This document shows, piece by piece, positions 1-6,190 of a stretch of DNA of 11,418 nt (its first letter is position 1; each line of letters opens with the position of its first letter). Made by a program: the position numbers and the translations under genes. Origin of the DNA: Candidatus Alloscillospira gallinarum (GTDB taxonomy: Bacteria; Bacillota; Clostridia; Oscillospirales; Oscillospiraceae); contig CAJFTV010000013.1 of assembly GCA_904420055.1 (NCBI GenBank), forward strand, positions 1-11,418, in the 5' to 3' direction. The notes beneath the pieces were generated by a model. That model did not search any database. It was not told where the DNA came from and saw nothing but the letters and a program-made list of their open reading frames with translations.

Positions 1-288
1 ATATACCAACAAATTCCTGTACCCCTCCACAAGTCTGTCATAAAGTTCTATAACCTCCCTATAAGTCTCTTTCTTTTCAGAAGGTTCTCCTATCAGCGCA
101 CAGATGCTGATTTTCATTTTCTCTGCCATCTGCTCAATTGTATCCATGTTAGGATTACCAGTACCATTTAAATACTTTTGCAGTGATGACCGGGCAATTT
201 GAAGTTCCTCAGCAAACGGATCAAGCTTCTTGCCATTTTCCGTCATGTAGTTTTTCAAATTTCTTGCCAAATTTTCTTTAATACTCAT
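1..288 (-). CDS. XRE-family helix-turn-helix regulator, partial (3' end outside window)
   Basis: The minus-strand frame opens with ATG at 288-286 and stays open to the window edge, giving the first 96 residues. GGAGGA (301-296) lies 7 nt before the ATG, which fixes the start. Residues about 3-67 have the XRE/Cro-CI pattern: a first helix (ENLARNLKNYM), a turn-and-recognition region around ELQIARSSLQKYLNG (residues 28-42), then NPNMDTIEQMAEKM and a hydrophobic ending ICALIG. The rest (residues 70-96) is charged and probably helical. Such proteins are usually small DNA-binding repressors of prophage, mobile-element or local operons; the target here is unknown. A paralog sits at 7553-7884 on the same strand, with 29 of 67 aligned residues identical and a nearly identical leader. 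The C-terminal length cannot be judged because the gene is cut off. Confidence 0.85.
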   Translation of the reverse strand, partial: MSIKENLARNLKNYMTENGKKLDPFAEELQIARSSLQKYLNGTGNPNMDTIEQMAEKMKISICALIGEPSEKKETYREVIELYDRLVEGYRNLLVY

Positions 289-311
289 TTGAATATCCTC
301 CTTTGAAGTTG

Positions 312-354
312 ATAAAAAGAGGATATATAATTTCTCGCTTTAATACATTAACAA
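312..354 (-). promoter_or_regulatory. Promoter/leader box of the left XRE gene, shared with the right copy
   Basis: On the minus strand TTGTTA (354-349) is a candidate -35. It is followed after 17-19 nt by the AT-rich block ATTATATAT (331-323), which would hold the -10. The predicted start falls about 30 nt before the ATG. The downstream half (ATTATATAT followed by CTCTTTTT) recurs almost exactly upstream of the XRE pseudogene at 7914-7957, with 18 of the 20 bases at the gene-proximal end identical. Shared promoter plus surroundings suggests common descent and possibly a common operator for autoregulation; the latter is inference. Confidence 0.55.
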
Positions 355-580
355 CATGAGTTAAATTGATATTTTTCGGTATAGAAATCCACAAAAACAA
401 TTCACCGCCTGTACACGGTCCATTGGAAACCCGGTAATATAAGCCTTACTATTTCGTTTGTACCTGTCCAATTACGCTTTAAATACACTTCACATCTTTT
501 GTCAACAGGTAATTTTGTGCTTTCATCTACAAAGAACACCGCAGTATTTTGCCGCCGACGTACTCTGAAACACAGCTCTT

Positions 581-617
581 TTACAAATTTTCCTCAAAAC
601 TCTTACAGCAAACACAC
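581..617 (-). pseudogene. Short remnant resembling the 3' end of an XRE gene of the same family
   Basis: Read on the minus strand, this segment contains TGTTTGCTGTAAG, a few divergent bases, then TTTGAGGAAAAT. Both blocks occur in the same order and nearly the same spacing at the end of the XRE pseudogene (7561-7593), where they encode LFAVREIFEEN just before the stop. Here the FEEN-like frame runs directly into a TAA stop (583-581). No helix-turn-helix portion lies upstream of it, so at most the last dozen codons survive. The match is short, so this is a suggestion rather than a firm call. Confidence 0.4.
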
Positions 618-646
618 TTGCTATTTAAATTTATAAGCGTTATAAT
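618..646 (+). promoter_or_regulatory. Sigma-A-type promoter upstream of the small DUF6440-like gene
   Basis: TTGCTA (618-623) and a perfect TATAAT (641-646) are separated by 17 nt, the standard spacing. Transcription would start near 653, about 100 nt before the ATG at 754. No intrinsic terminator is visible between here and the TPP riboswitch, so transcripts could run on into the thiamin operon leader. Confidence 0.6.
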
Positions 647-753
647 GAAAATATTAATTAAACTCTGTGTTTCCGATTACGGATTTAGGATATTAAAGAA
701 ATATACCTATAAATACACAGATACGACCAAATTTGAAGTCGAAGGAAAAACTT

Positions 754-915
754 ATGGAACGTTTTAAGAAAATTTATCAGCAGGGCGTTATTGATGTGGT
801 TGAAATTTGGTTGGACACAGAGACCGGCGTAAATTATATTTTTCACAGAAACGGGAACGCAGCGGGCTTTACTCCGTTACTGGACAGCGAGGGGAAACCG
901 ATAGTAACGCTGTAA
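754..915 (+). CDS. Small DUF6440-like protein of unknown function
   Basis: A 53-residue protein whose core, KKIYQQGVIDVVEIW followed by DTETGVNYIFH and FTPLLDSEGKPI, fits my recollection of the DUF6440 family. That family comprises short, soluble, single-domain proteins common in Bacillota with no assigned function. The ATG at 754 is chosen because AAGGA (742-746) lies 7 nt upstream. A TTG at 733 would add seven residues (MKSKEKL) but lacks a good binding site. There is no signal peptide or membrane segment. The gene follows the promoter at 618-646 and ends 65 nt before the TPP aptamer with no terminator between, so it may be the first cistron of the thiamin transcript or an independent gene. 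The family call comes from memory of its motif and should be checked by a profile search. Confidence 0.7.
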   Translation: MERFKKIYQQGVIDVVEIWLDTETGVNYIFHRNGNAAGFTPLLDSEGKPIVTL

Positions 916-980
916 ATGTGCCCTTGCTTATTACACAGAACACAAGAGAAGATTTGAAGAATATGTACAAACAATTAAAT

Positions 981-1069
981 GGACGGGAGCTTGTATTACA
1001 GGCTGAGAGGAAGGTATGACCTTCGACCGATAACCTGATTTGGATAATGCCAACGTAGGGACACCTGGT
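981..1069 (+). ncRNA. TPP (THI-box) riboswitch aptamer
   Basis: The conserved TPP aptamer blocks are present in order: GGGAGC (985-990), a small hairpin closed by AGCTTG/CAGGCT, the invariant CTGAGA (1003-1008), a short AAGG/CCTT hairpin, and the second conserved half ACCTGATTTGGATAATGCCA with ACGTAGGGA (1033-1061). It stands directly before thiS with a terminator hairpin between, the usual architecture for TPP-controlled thi operons in Bacillota. Binding of thiamin pyrophosphate should favour the terminator and lower expression of the biosynthetic genes. The exact P1 boundaries are uncertain by eye. Confidence 0.95.
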
Positions 1070-1081
1070 TATATTGTATTT

Positions 1082-1120
1082 AAAGCGGGAAACTACCATG
1101 TCGGCAGTTTCCCGCTTTTT
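1082..1120 (+). terminator. Intrinsic terminator of the TPP riboswitch expression platform
   Basis: A 13-bp perfect inverted repeat (AAAGCGGGAAACT at 1082-1094 with its complement at 1106-1118) has an 11-nt loop and ends in a run of five T. It lies between the aptamer and the thiS ribosome binding site, so it is placed to stop transcription when TPP is bound. I could not resolve the competing antiterminator pairing by eye. Confidence 0.9.
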
Positions 1121-1144
1121 GTATTATCTGGAGGTGACTTAAAA

Positions 1145-1339
1145 ATGGTAAAAGTCAACGGAGAGGAAATTGATATCGCCGGAAAGACCCTTTCGGAATA
1201 CCTCAGCTCTGCAAACTTCGATATGCAGAGAATTGCCGTGGAGCGTAACGGGGATATCGTCCCCAGAGCGCAGTACGACAAAACCACGCTTGCAGACGGC
1301 GACAGCGTGGAAGTAGTCAGCTTTGTGGGGGGCGGATAA
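1145..1339 (+). CDS. thiS: ThiS, sulfur carrier protein
   Basis: This 64-residue ubiquitin-like protein carries sulfur as a C-terminal thiocarboxylate for thiazole synthesis. It shows the ThiS pattern: a short beta start (MVKVNGEEIDIAG), IAVERNGDIVPRAQYDKTTLADGDSVEVVSFVGGG, and a terminal Gly-Gly. The exposed glycine is what ThiF adenylates, and ThiG then takes the sulfur. Length is typical for the family. The start at 1145 has GGAGGTGA (1130-1137) at good spacing. It is the first gene after the TPP-controlled terminator and is followed after one base by thiF, suggesting coupled translation of carrier and activating enzyme. Confidence 0.96.
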   Translation: MVKVNGEEIDIAGKTLSEYLSSANFDMQRIAVERNGDIVPRAQYDKTTLADGDSVEVVSFVGGG

Positions 1340-1340
1340 C

Positions 1341-1976
1341 ATGGCTCCCACAGAGGAAGAGATGATAAGAGCTCTGGAGGAGAGACACGGACATGACCTT
1401 TATTGCCGTTTTTCCCGGGCTTCAGTTGCCGTCTGCGGACTGGGGGGGCTCGGCTCAAACATAGCCGTCTCTCTGGCCCGGGCGGGTGTGGGAAGGTTAA
1501 TTCTAATCGACTTTGACCGGGTGGACATAACAAACCTGCACCGTCAGCAGTACAAGGCATCTCAGGTGGGCATGTACAAGACAGACGCCCTATATGAAAA
1601 CCTTATGGAAATTTCACCTTATGGAAATTTTCAGACACACACGGCACGTATTACAGAAGACAATACAAAAAGTATGCTGCAAGATGCGGACATAATCTGC
1701 GAGGCGCTTGACAGCGCCGAATGCAAGGCAACACTTGCAAATACCGTTTTGGAGACAATGCCGGAAAAGTATCTAATAGCGTCCTCCGGCATGGCCGGTC
1801 TCTACAGCGCAAACAGCATAAAAACCCGAAAGGTATCCGGGCGCTTTTACCTCTGCGGCGACGGCACAAGCGGTATTGAGGACGGCATTGGGCTTGTGTC
1901 CTCCCGGGTTATGCTCTGCGCCGCTCACGCCGCGCACATGGTCCTGCGCATACTTGCAGGCGAACTTGAACCTTAG
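1341..1976 (+). CDS. thiF: ThiF, ThiS adenylyltransferase (short, family-2 type)
   Basis: This cytoplasmic E1-like enzyme (211 residues) activates the C-terminus of ThiS with ATP so that sulfur can be loaded. The nucleotide-binding glycine loop CGLGGLGSN is at residues 32-40. It is followed by the acidic strand LIDFDRVD (55-62) and NLHRQQ (65-70), the ATP and Mg-binding elements of the ThiF/MoeB/E1 family. The C-terminal part has YLCGDGTSGIEDGIGL and a helical end. It is shorter than the roughly 250-residue E. coli ThiF and has no paired CxxC zinc motifs, which matches the compact 'family 2' ThiF of Clostridia. The ATG at 1341, one base after the thiS stop, is preferred over an upstream GTG inside thiS; the G-rich thiS tail can serve as binding site. 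The sulfur donor is not encoded in view. Confidence 0.93.
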   Translation: MAPTEEEMIRALEERHGHDLYCRFSRASVAVCGLGGLGSNIAVSLARAGVGRLILIDFDRVDITNLHRQQYKASQVGMYKTDALYENLMEISPYGNFQTHTARITEDNTKSMLQDADIICEALDSAECKATLANTVLETMPEKYLIASSGMAGLYSANSIKTRKVSGRFYLCGDGTSGIEDGIGLVSSRVMLCAAHAAHMVLRILAGELEP

Positions 1977-1995
1977 AGAAAGAAGGAACACAAAA

Positions 1996-2766
1996 ATGAA
2001 CAGCGACAAACTTATTATCGGAGGGCACGAGTTTAGCTCCCGCTTTATTCTCGGCTCAGGCAAATACTCCTTAAATCTAATTGAAGCGGCGGTAAAATAT
2101 GCCGGCGCGGAAATTATCACTTTAGCCGTCCGCCGGGCAAACACCAGCGAAAGGGAAAATATTTTAGACTTTATTCCAAAGGGAGTCACCCTTCTGCCCA
2201 ACACCAGCGGCGCGAGAACCGCCGATGAAGCCGTCCGTATTGCGCGCCTTGCGAGAGAGCTTGGCTGCGGAGACTTTGTAAAAATTGAGATTATGCGCGA
2301 TTCAAAATACCTCCTCCCGGATAATTATGAAACTGTAAAAGCCACGGAGGTTCTGGCGAAAGAGGGCTTTGTGGTCATGCCGTATATGTATCCTGACCTA
2401 AACGCCGCCCGTGACCTGGCAAATGCCGGAGCGGCAACAATCATGCCTCTGGCCTCGCCCATCGGCTCCAACAAGGGCCTTGCCACACGGGATTTTATTC
2501 AGATTCTTATCGACGAAATTGACCTTCCCATTATAGTAGACGCGGGTATTGGCCGCCCCTCCCAGGCCTGCGAGGCCATGGAGATGGGCGCGGCGGCAAT
2601 TATGGCAAACACCGCCCTTGCCACCTCCGGAGACCTGCCCATGATGGCTTCGGCTTTCCGCAAGGCGATTGAGGCGGGGCGTGAGGCATATCTCTCGGGA
2701 CTTGGCCGGGTGCTGACCCGCGGGGCCTCAGCCTCTGACCCGCTTACGGGATTTCTGCGTGACTGA
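1996..2766 (+). CDS. thiG: ThiG, thiazole synthase
   Basis: ThiG builds the thiazole ring from 1-deoxy-D-xylulose 5-phosphate, ThiS thiocarboxylate and dehydroglycine (made here by ThiH). The protein is 256 residues, the usual length, and is a TIM barrel. Visible motifs are FILGSGKY near the N-terminus, the Schiff-base lysine in DFVKIEIM (Lys96, the same number as in B. subtilis ThiG), MPLASPIGSNKGL, and the phosphate-binding VDAGIGRPSQACEAMEMGA. The ATG at 1996 is chosen because AGAAGGA lies just upstream and the product then begins as ThiG proteins do; earlier in-frame codons lie inside thiF. It is followed 13 nt later by thiH, its partner. Confidence 0.96.
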   Translation: MNSDKLIIGGHEFSSRFILGSGKYSLNLIEAAVKYAGAEIITLAVRRANTSERENILDFIPKGVTLLPNTSGARTADEAVRIARLARELGCGDFVKIEIMRDSKYLLPDNYETVKATEVLAKEGFVVMPYMYPDLNAARDLANAGAATIMPLASPIGSNKGLATRDFIQILIDEIDLPIIVDAGIGRPSQACEAMEMGAAAIMANTALATSGDLPMMASAFRKAIEAGREAYLSGLGRVLTRGASASDPLTGFLRD

Positions 2767-2779
2767 GGGGGATAGCTTT

Positions 2780-4033
2780 ATGGAAAACCAGTTTTTTGTA
2801 GATTCAGAATACCTCTCACCTGCGGCGCTGGAGAAAAAGCACCGGCTTGAGACAGACCCCTCATACAGAAAAAACCACATGGAATATCTGCCCGGTATGG
2901 AAATAATTAAGTCAGACGTCTGTGCAAATGTTATGGGACATGTAAACTCCTACGATTACACAAAATACACAGCCAGAGACGTCCGGTCGGCGCTGGAGCA
3001 CGAGACATGTTCCATTGAGGACTTTAAGGCACTTTTATCCCCCGCGGCCGAGCCCTTTTTAGAGCAGATGGCCCAGCGCGCCCGGCTTGAGACGAGCAGG
3101 CACTTCGGCAACACCGTATACCTGTTTACCCCACTCTACATCGCCAATTACTGCGAAAACTACTGTGTCTACTGTGGATTTAACTGTTACAACCACATAA
3201 ACCGCATGAAACTGACCCCGGAGCAGATTGAACATGAGATGAAAGTCATAGCCGACAGCGGAATGGAGGAAATACTCATTCTCACCGGTGAGAGCCGCGG
3301 CCAGAGTGATGTGAAATACATCGGCGAGGCCTGCAAGCTGGCCAGAAAATACTTTCGCATGGTGGGTCTTGAGGTATACCCCGTAAACACGGACGAATAC
3401 CGCTATCTCCACGAGTGCGGCGCAGACTATGTGACGGTCTTTCAGGAGACATATGACACGGAAAAATACGAAAAGCTCCACCTGTTCGGCCACAAAAGAG
3501 TGTGGCCCTACCGCTTTGACGCTCAGGAGCGCGCCCTTATGGGCGGTATGCGCGGTGTGGCGTTTTCGGCCCTGCTTGGTCTCTCGGATTTCCGCCGGGA
3601 CGCCCTCGCCAGTGCCTTGCACGTCTACTATCTCCAGCGGAAATACCCGTATGCGGAAATGTCCCTCTCATGTCCGCGTCTGCGTCCAATCATAAACAAC
3701 GACAAGATAAATCCCCTTGACGTGGGAGAGAAACAGCTCTGCCAGATTCTCTGCGCCTACCGCATCTTCCTCCCCTTTGTGGGAATTACCGTATCCTCCC
3801 GTGAGAGCGCCCGGTTCCGCAACGGCATTGTGAAAATTGCAGCTACAAAGGTTTCCGCCGGCGTCTCCACGGGAATAGGCGACCACGAGAAGAAATACAG
3901 CGGAGTTGAACAGGACGGCAGCACCGGCGACGAGCAGTTTGAAATAGACGACAGCCGCAGTCTCGATACTATGTACCGCGACATTGCCGGCGAGGGGCTG
4001 CAGCCCGTTTTAAACGACTATCTGTATGTCTGA
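2780..4033 (+). CDS. thiH: ThiH, 2-iminoacetate synthase (tyrosine lyase)
   Basis: This radical-SAM enzyme cleaves tyrosine to dehydroglycine and p-cresol, supplying the C2-N unit to ThiG. It is the oxygen-sensitive alternative to ThiO, which fits an anaerobe. The 4Fe-4S/SAM motif is C125-ENY-C129-VY-C132 followed by GF. Further family blocks are ILTGE (residues about 175-179), VFQETYDTEKYEKLH, SCPRLRP and the ending LQPVLNDYLYV. At 417 residues it is longer than E. coli ThiH (377) because of about 40 extra N-terminal residues. No second C-terminal CxxC cluster motif is present, arguing against the relative HydG. The start at 2780 has GAGGGGGA (2765-2772) upstream. The last 8 nt overlap the next gene. 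Confidence 0.94.
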   Translation: MENQFFVDSEYLSPAALEKKHRLETDPSYRKNHMEYLPGMEIIKSDVCANVMGHVNSYDYTKYTARDVRSALEHETCSIEDFKALLSPAAEPFLEQMAQRARLETSRHFGNTVYLFTPLYIANYCENYCVYCGFNCYNHINRMKLTPEQIEHEMKVIADSGMEEILILTGESRGQSDVKYIGEACKLARKYFRMVGLEVYPVNTDEYRYLHECGADYVTVFQETYDTEKYEKLHLFGHKRVWPYRFDAQERALMGGMRGVAFSALLGLSDFRRDALASALHVYYLQRKYPYAEMSLSCPRLRPIINNDKINPLDVGEKQLCQILCAYRIFLPFVGITVSSRESARFRNGIVKIAATKVSAGVSTGIGDHEKKYSGVEQDGSTGDEQFEIDDSRSLDTMYRDIAGEGLQPVLNDYLYV

Positions 4034-4616
4034 TATCATCGTATTTACAAACAGGGTGCTCTGCGCAGAGCCTCTGCTCGACAGAATTGAAAAAATCTCC
4101 CGTTCAGGCGTCCGCGGTATTGTCCTCCGGGAAAAGGACTTAAATGAGGAGGAATACACGACCCTCGCCACGGCGGCCATTGAAATCTGCCGCAGGCACA
4201 AAACCACCTGTATTCTCCACGGATTTTCCCGTATTGCGGCCAGTCTGGGCTGCCGGTCTGTCCACATGCCGCTTCCGGCACTGCGCTCTCTGTCCTGTGA
4301 GGAGCGGAAATTTTTCAGGGTTCTCGGCGCTTCATGCCACTCTCAGGCTGAGGCTGTAGAGGCCGAAAAGCTCGGGTGCACTTATATAACCGCCGGACAT
4401 ATCTTTGATACCGACTGTAAAAAGGGACTTCCGGGGCGGGGCATTGAGTTCCTGCACCGAGTGTGTGAAAGCGTGTCAATCCCGGTTTACGCCATCGGCG
4501 GCATAAGCGCCGGCAACATAGCCGATGTGCGCAGTGCGGGGGCCGCAGGCGTCTGCGTCATGAGCGGCGCAATGACCTGCCGGGACATTGAAAAATATTT
4601 AGGAGAACTGAAATGA
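4026..4616 (+). CDS. tenI: TenI-type thiazole tautomerase (ThiE-like fold)
   Basis: A 196-residue TIM-barrel protein related to ThiE but matching B. subtilis TenI, which isomerises the ThiG product into the aromatic thiazole carboxylate. Diagnostic features are LHGFSRIAASLG (64-74), the histidine in GASCHSQAEAVEAEK (His105, at the place of TenI's catalytic His122), and the TenI signature GHIFDTDCKKGLPGRG (124-139). YAIGGI and AGVCVMSGAM follow. The ThiE active-site QLREK/NDR set is missing: it has VLREKD but no IINDR. The ATG overlaps the end of thiH by 8 nt with no clear binding site of its own, so translation is probably coupled. Automatic pipelines often call such proteins thiamin phosphate synthase; with a full ThiE next door, tautomerase is the better reading. 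Confidence 0.85.
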   Translation: MSDIIVFTNRVLCAEPLLDRIEKISRSGVRGIVLREKDLNEEEYTTLATAAIEICRRHKTTCILHGFSRIAASLGCRSVHMPLPALRSLSCEERKFFRVLGASCHSQAEAVEAEKLGCTYITAGHIFDTDCKKGLPGRGIEFLHRVCESVSIPVYAIGGISAGNIADVRSAGAAGVCVMSGAMTCRDIEKYLGELK

Positions 4617-5272
4617 AATTTTCAAGAGAGATGCTCACCCTCTACGCCGTTACCGACAGGAGCTGGACGGGCACCACAACACTGTATAAGCAGGTGGAGG
4701 CAGCTCTTCAAGGAGGCGTCACATTAGTTCAGCTCCGGGAGAAAACACTCACTGATGAGCAGTTCATCAGCGAGGCGCTTCAGATAAAAGAGCTGTGCCA
4801 CAGGTACGGCGTGCCGCTGATTATAAATGACAGGCTGGATGTGGCTGTAAAAGCCGGAGCGGACGGCATACACGTGGGAATTGAGGACACGCCAGTCCAA
4901 AATATAAGGAAATCCATGGGTGCGGAATTTATTATCGGAGCCACCGCCAAGACTTTATCTCAGGCCCGTAAGGCTCAGGAAGCGGGTGCAGACTATCTTG
5001 GTGTCGGAGCGGTTTTCCCCTCTCCTACCAAGAAAAACGCCATACGAATTACTCCTGAAATTCTCCGGGAGATATGCACCTCCGTCACTATCCCCGCCGT
5101 GGCAATAGGAGGCATTGACTTAAATAATATTGCCGAACTGAAAGGCTGCGGTATATCCGGTGTTGCCGCCGTCTCGGCAATTTTCGGTGCGGAGGACATA
5201 AAATCCGCGTCAGAGCTAATGTATGAGAGAGCCAGAGCGGTAATCTCTGCAGACAGGACACTTAACAAATAA
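4613..5272 (+). CDS. thiE: ThiE, thiamin phosphate synthase
   Basis: ThiE joins HMP pyrophosphate and thiazole phosphate to make thiamin phosphate. The 219-residue TIM barrel has the expected sites in order: LYAVTDR (10-16), VQLREK (39-44) and INDRLDVA (71-78) for the pyrimidine, DGIHVGIED (84-92) for Mg-pyrophosphate, GADYLGVGAVFPSPTK (125-140) and VAIGGI (163-168). A glutamine usual in HVGQxD is Ile90 here. The start at 4613 overlaps the tenI stop as ATGA and has AGGAGA (4601-4606) 6 nt upstream; a second ATG at 4631 is possible but less well supported. The gene is followed by an 85-nt gap with a hairpin before thiD. Confidence 0.95.
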   Translation: MKFSREMLTLYAVTDRSWTGTTTLYKQVEAALQGGVTLVQLREKTLTDEQFISEALQIKELCHRYGVPLIINDRLDVAVKAGADGIHVGIEDTPVQNIRKSMGAEFIIGATAKTLSQARKAQEAGADYLGVGAVFPSPTKKNAIRITPEILREICTSVTIPAVAIGGIDLNNIAELKGCGISGVAAVSAIFGAEDIKSASELMYERARAVISADRTLNK

Positions 5273-5285
5273 GGCTATAAATCCA

Positions 5286-5318
5286 AGCGGCAGACCGGGG
5301 GCACCACTCTCTGCCGCT
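5286..5318 (+). other. Hairpin between thiE and thiD
   Basis: A perfect 9-bp inverted repeat (AGCGGCAGA at 5286-5294, TCTGCCGCT at 5310-5318) has a 15-nt loop and lies in the largest gap of the operon. It is followed by ATATAAAAATAA, without a T run on the plus strand, so it is unlikely to be an efficient forward terminator. It could mark RNA processing or act as a weak attenuator that sets lower thiD-thiC expression; that is inference. Confidence 0.5.
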
Positions 5319-5357
5319 ATATAAAAATAATGCGGTTAAAAGAAAAGAGGTAGCTAT

Positions 5358-6164
5358 ATGAAAACAGCATTATCAATCGCAGGAAGTGATTCCTGCGGAG
5401 GCGCCGGCATTCAGGCAGATATTAAAACTATGACGATGAATGGTGTTTACGCCATGAGTGCGGTTACTGCGCTCACGGCACAGAACACAACCGGCGTTTT
5501 TGGAATTTCGGAGGCAACTCCGGAATTTCTGAGAGAACAGATTGACGCCGTGTTTGAGGATATTTTCCCCGACGCGGTAAAAATCGGCATGGTCTCCTCG
5601 GCAGAGCTTATAAGAGTTATCGCCGGGAGGCTCCGGCATTACAGGGCGCACAATATTGTGGTTGACCCCGTAATGGTGTCAACCTCGGGAGCGCGTCTTT
5701 TAAAACCTGACGCGGCGGCAGTCCTGTCGGAGGAGCTTCTGCCCCTGGCCGACCTTGCAACGCCGAACATTCCGGAGGCGGAAATACTGTCGGGAATGTC
5801 CGTTTCCAGCAAAGAAGATATGATAAAGGCGGCGGAAAAAATACACCGCGCATTCGGCTGTGCCGTACTCTTAAAGGGGGGCCACAGCGCAGGCAATGCC
5901 GATGACCTGTTATATTCAGACGGCATGCCCCGGTGGTTTGAAAGCAGGCGCATATTAAACCCCAATACCCACGGCACGGGCTGCACCCTATCCTCCGCCA
6001 TAGTCTCAAATCTCGCAAAGGGCTTTGACCTGTATGAGTCCGTAAAAAGGGCCAAGGAATACGTGTCCGGAGCTCTTTTGGCAATGCTCGACCTGGGCCG
6101 GGGCTCCGGTCCCATGAATCACAGCTTCGACCTTAAAAGTCGCTTTGCACAAATGGCCGAATAA
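5358..6164 (+). CDS. thiD: ThiD, hydroxymethylpyrimidine/phosphomethylpyrimidine kinase
   Basis: ThiD phosphorylates HMP and HMP phosphate to HMP pyrophosphate, the substrate of ThiE. The 268-residue protein has the ribokinase-like fold markers: ALSIAGSDSCGGAGIQADIKT (residues 4-24, substrate site), AVKIGM (73-78), VVDPVMVSTSGARLL (101-115), TPNIPEAEIL (135-144), LLKGGH (171-176) and the anion-hole/catalytic block NPNTHGTGCTLSSAI (201-215, with Cys209). Length is standard and there is no ThiE or ThiN fusion. AGAGG (5346-5350) precedes the ATG at a normal distance. It lies between thiE and thiC, so both the pyrimidine-making and pyrimidine-activating steps close the operon. Confidence 0.95.
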   Translation: MKTALSIAGSDSCGGAGIQADIKTMTMNGVYAMSAVTALTAQNTTGVFGISEATPEFLREQIDAVFEDIFPDAVKIGMVSSAELIRVIAGRLRHYRAHNIVVDPVMVSTSGARLLKPDAAAVLSEELLPLADLATPNIPEAEILSGMSVSSKEDMIKAAEKIHRAFGCAVLLKGGHSAGNADDLLYSDGMPRWFESRRILNPNTHGTGCTLSSAIVSNLAKGFDLYESVKRAKEYVSGALLAMLDLGRGSGPMNHSFDLKSRFAQMAE

Positions 6165-6190
6165 CTTTTTGCTTTGAAAGGAAACAGAAA

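Larger units (their letters stand above)
289..617. other. Gene-poor stretch with decayed reading frames
   Basis: Apart from the XRE leader at its left end, this stretch has no convincing gene. On the minus strand a frame is open from 593 to the TGA at 404-402 (63 codons). It has no ATG and no ribosome binding site; the only possible start is a GTG at 539. It could encode a basic peptide containing VFFVDESTKLPVDKRCEVY, which I do not recognise. It starts directly after the XRE-tail-like remnant at 581-617, so the area looks like accumulated gene debris rather than functional coding sequence. Confidence 0.5.

Noticed and set aside
549..767. Plus-strand open frame of 72 codons (or 40 from the ATG at 645) upstream of the DUF6440-like gene
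   Set aside because: It has no ribosome binding site, its ATG overlaps the -10 box TATAAT, and its end overlaps the better-supported gene starting at 754.
1093..1560. Minus-strand open frame of 155 codons across the terminator, thiS and thiF
   Set aside because: Shadow of thiS/thiF; low-complexity Pro/Ser/Arg composition and no binding site.
2759..2779. GTG start for thiH overlapping thiG
   Set aside because: The ATG at 2780 has a strong binding site at proper distance, and the added residues are not family-like.
3059..3622. Minus-strand open frame of 187 codons inside thiH
   Set aside because: It lies wholly opposite a clearly conserved gene in GC-biased codons; no family motif or binding site.
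2780..4033. HydG (hydrogenase maturation) instead of ThiH
   Set aside because: No C-terminal cysteine cluster, and it sits in a full thiamin operon directly after thiG.
5617..6115. Two overlapping minus-strand frames of about 155 codons opposite thiD
   Set aside because: Both mirror thiD codon bias and carry no recognisable domain.
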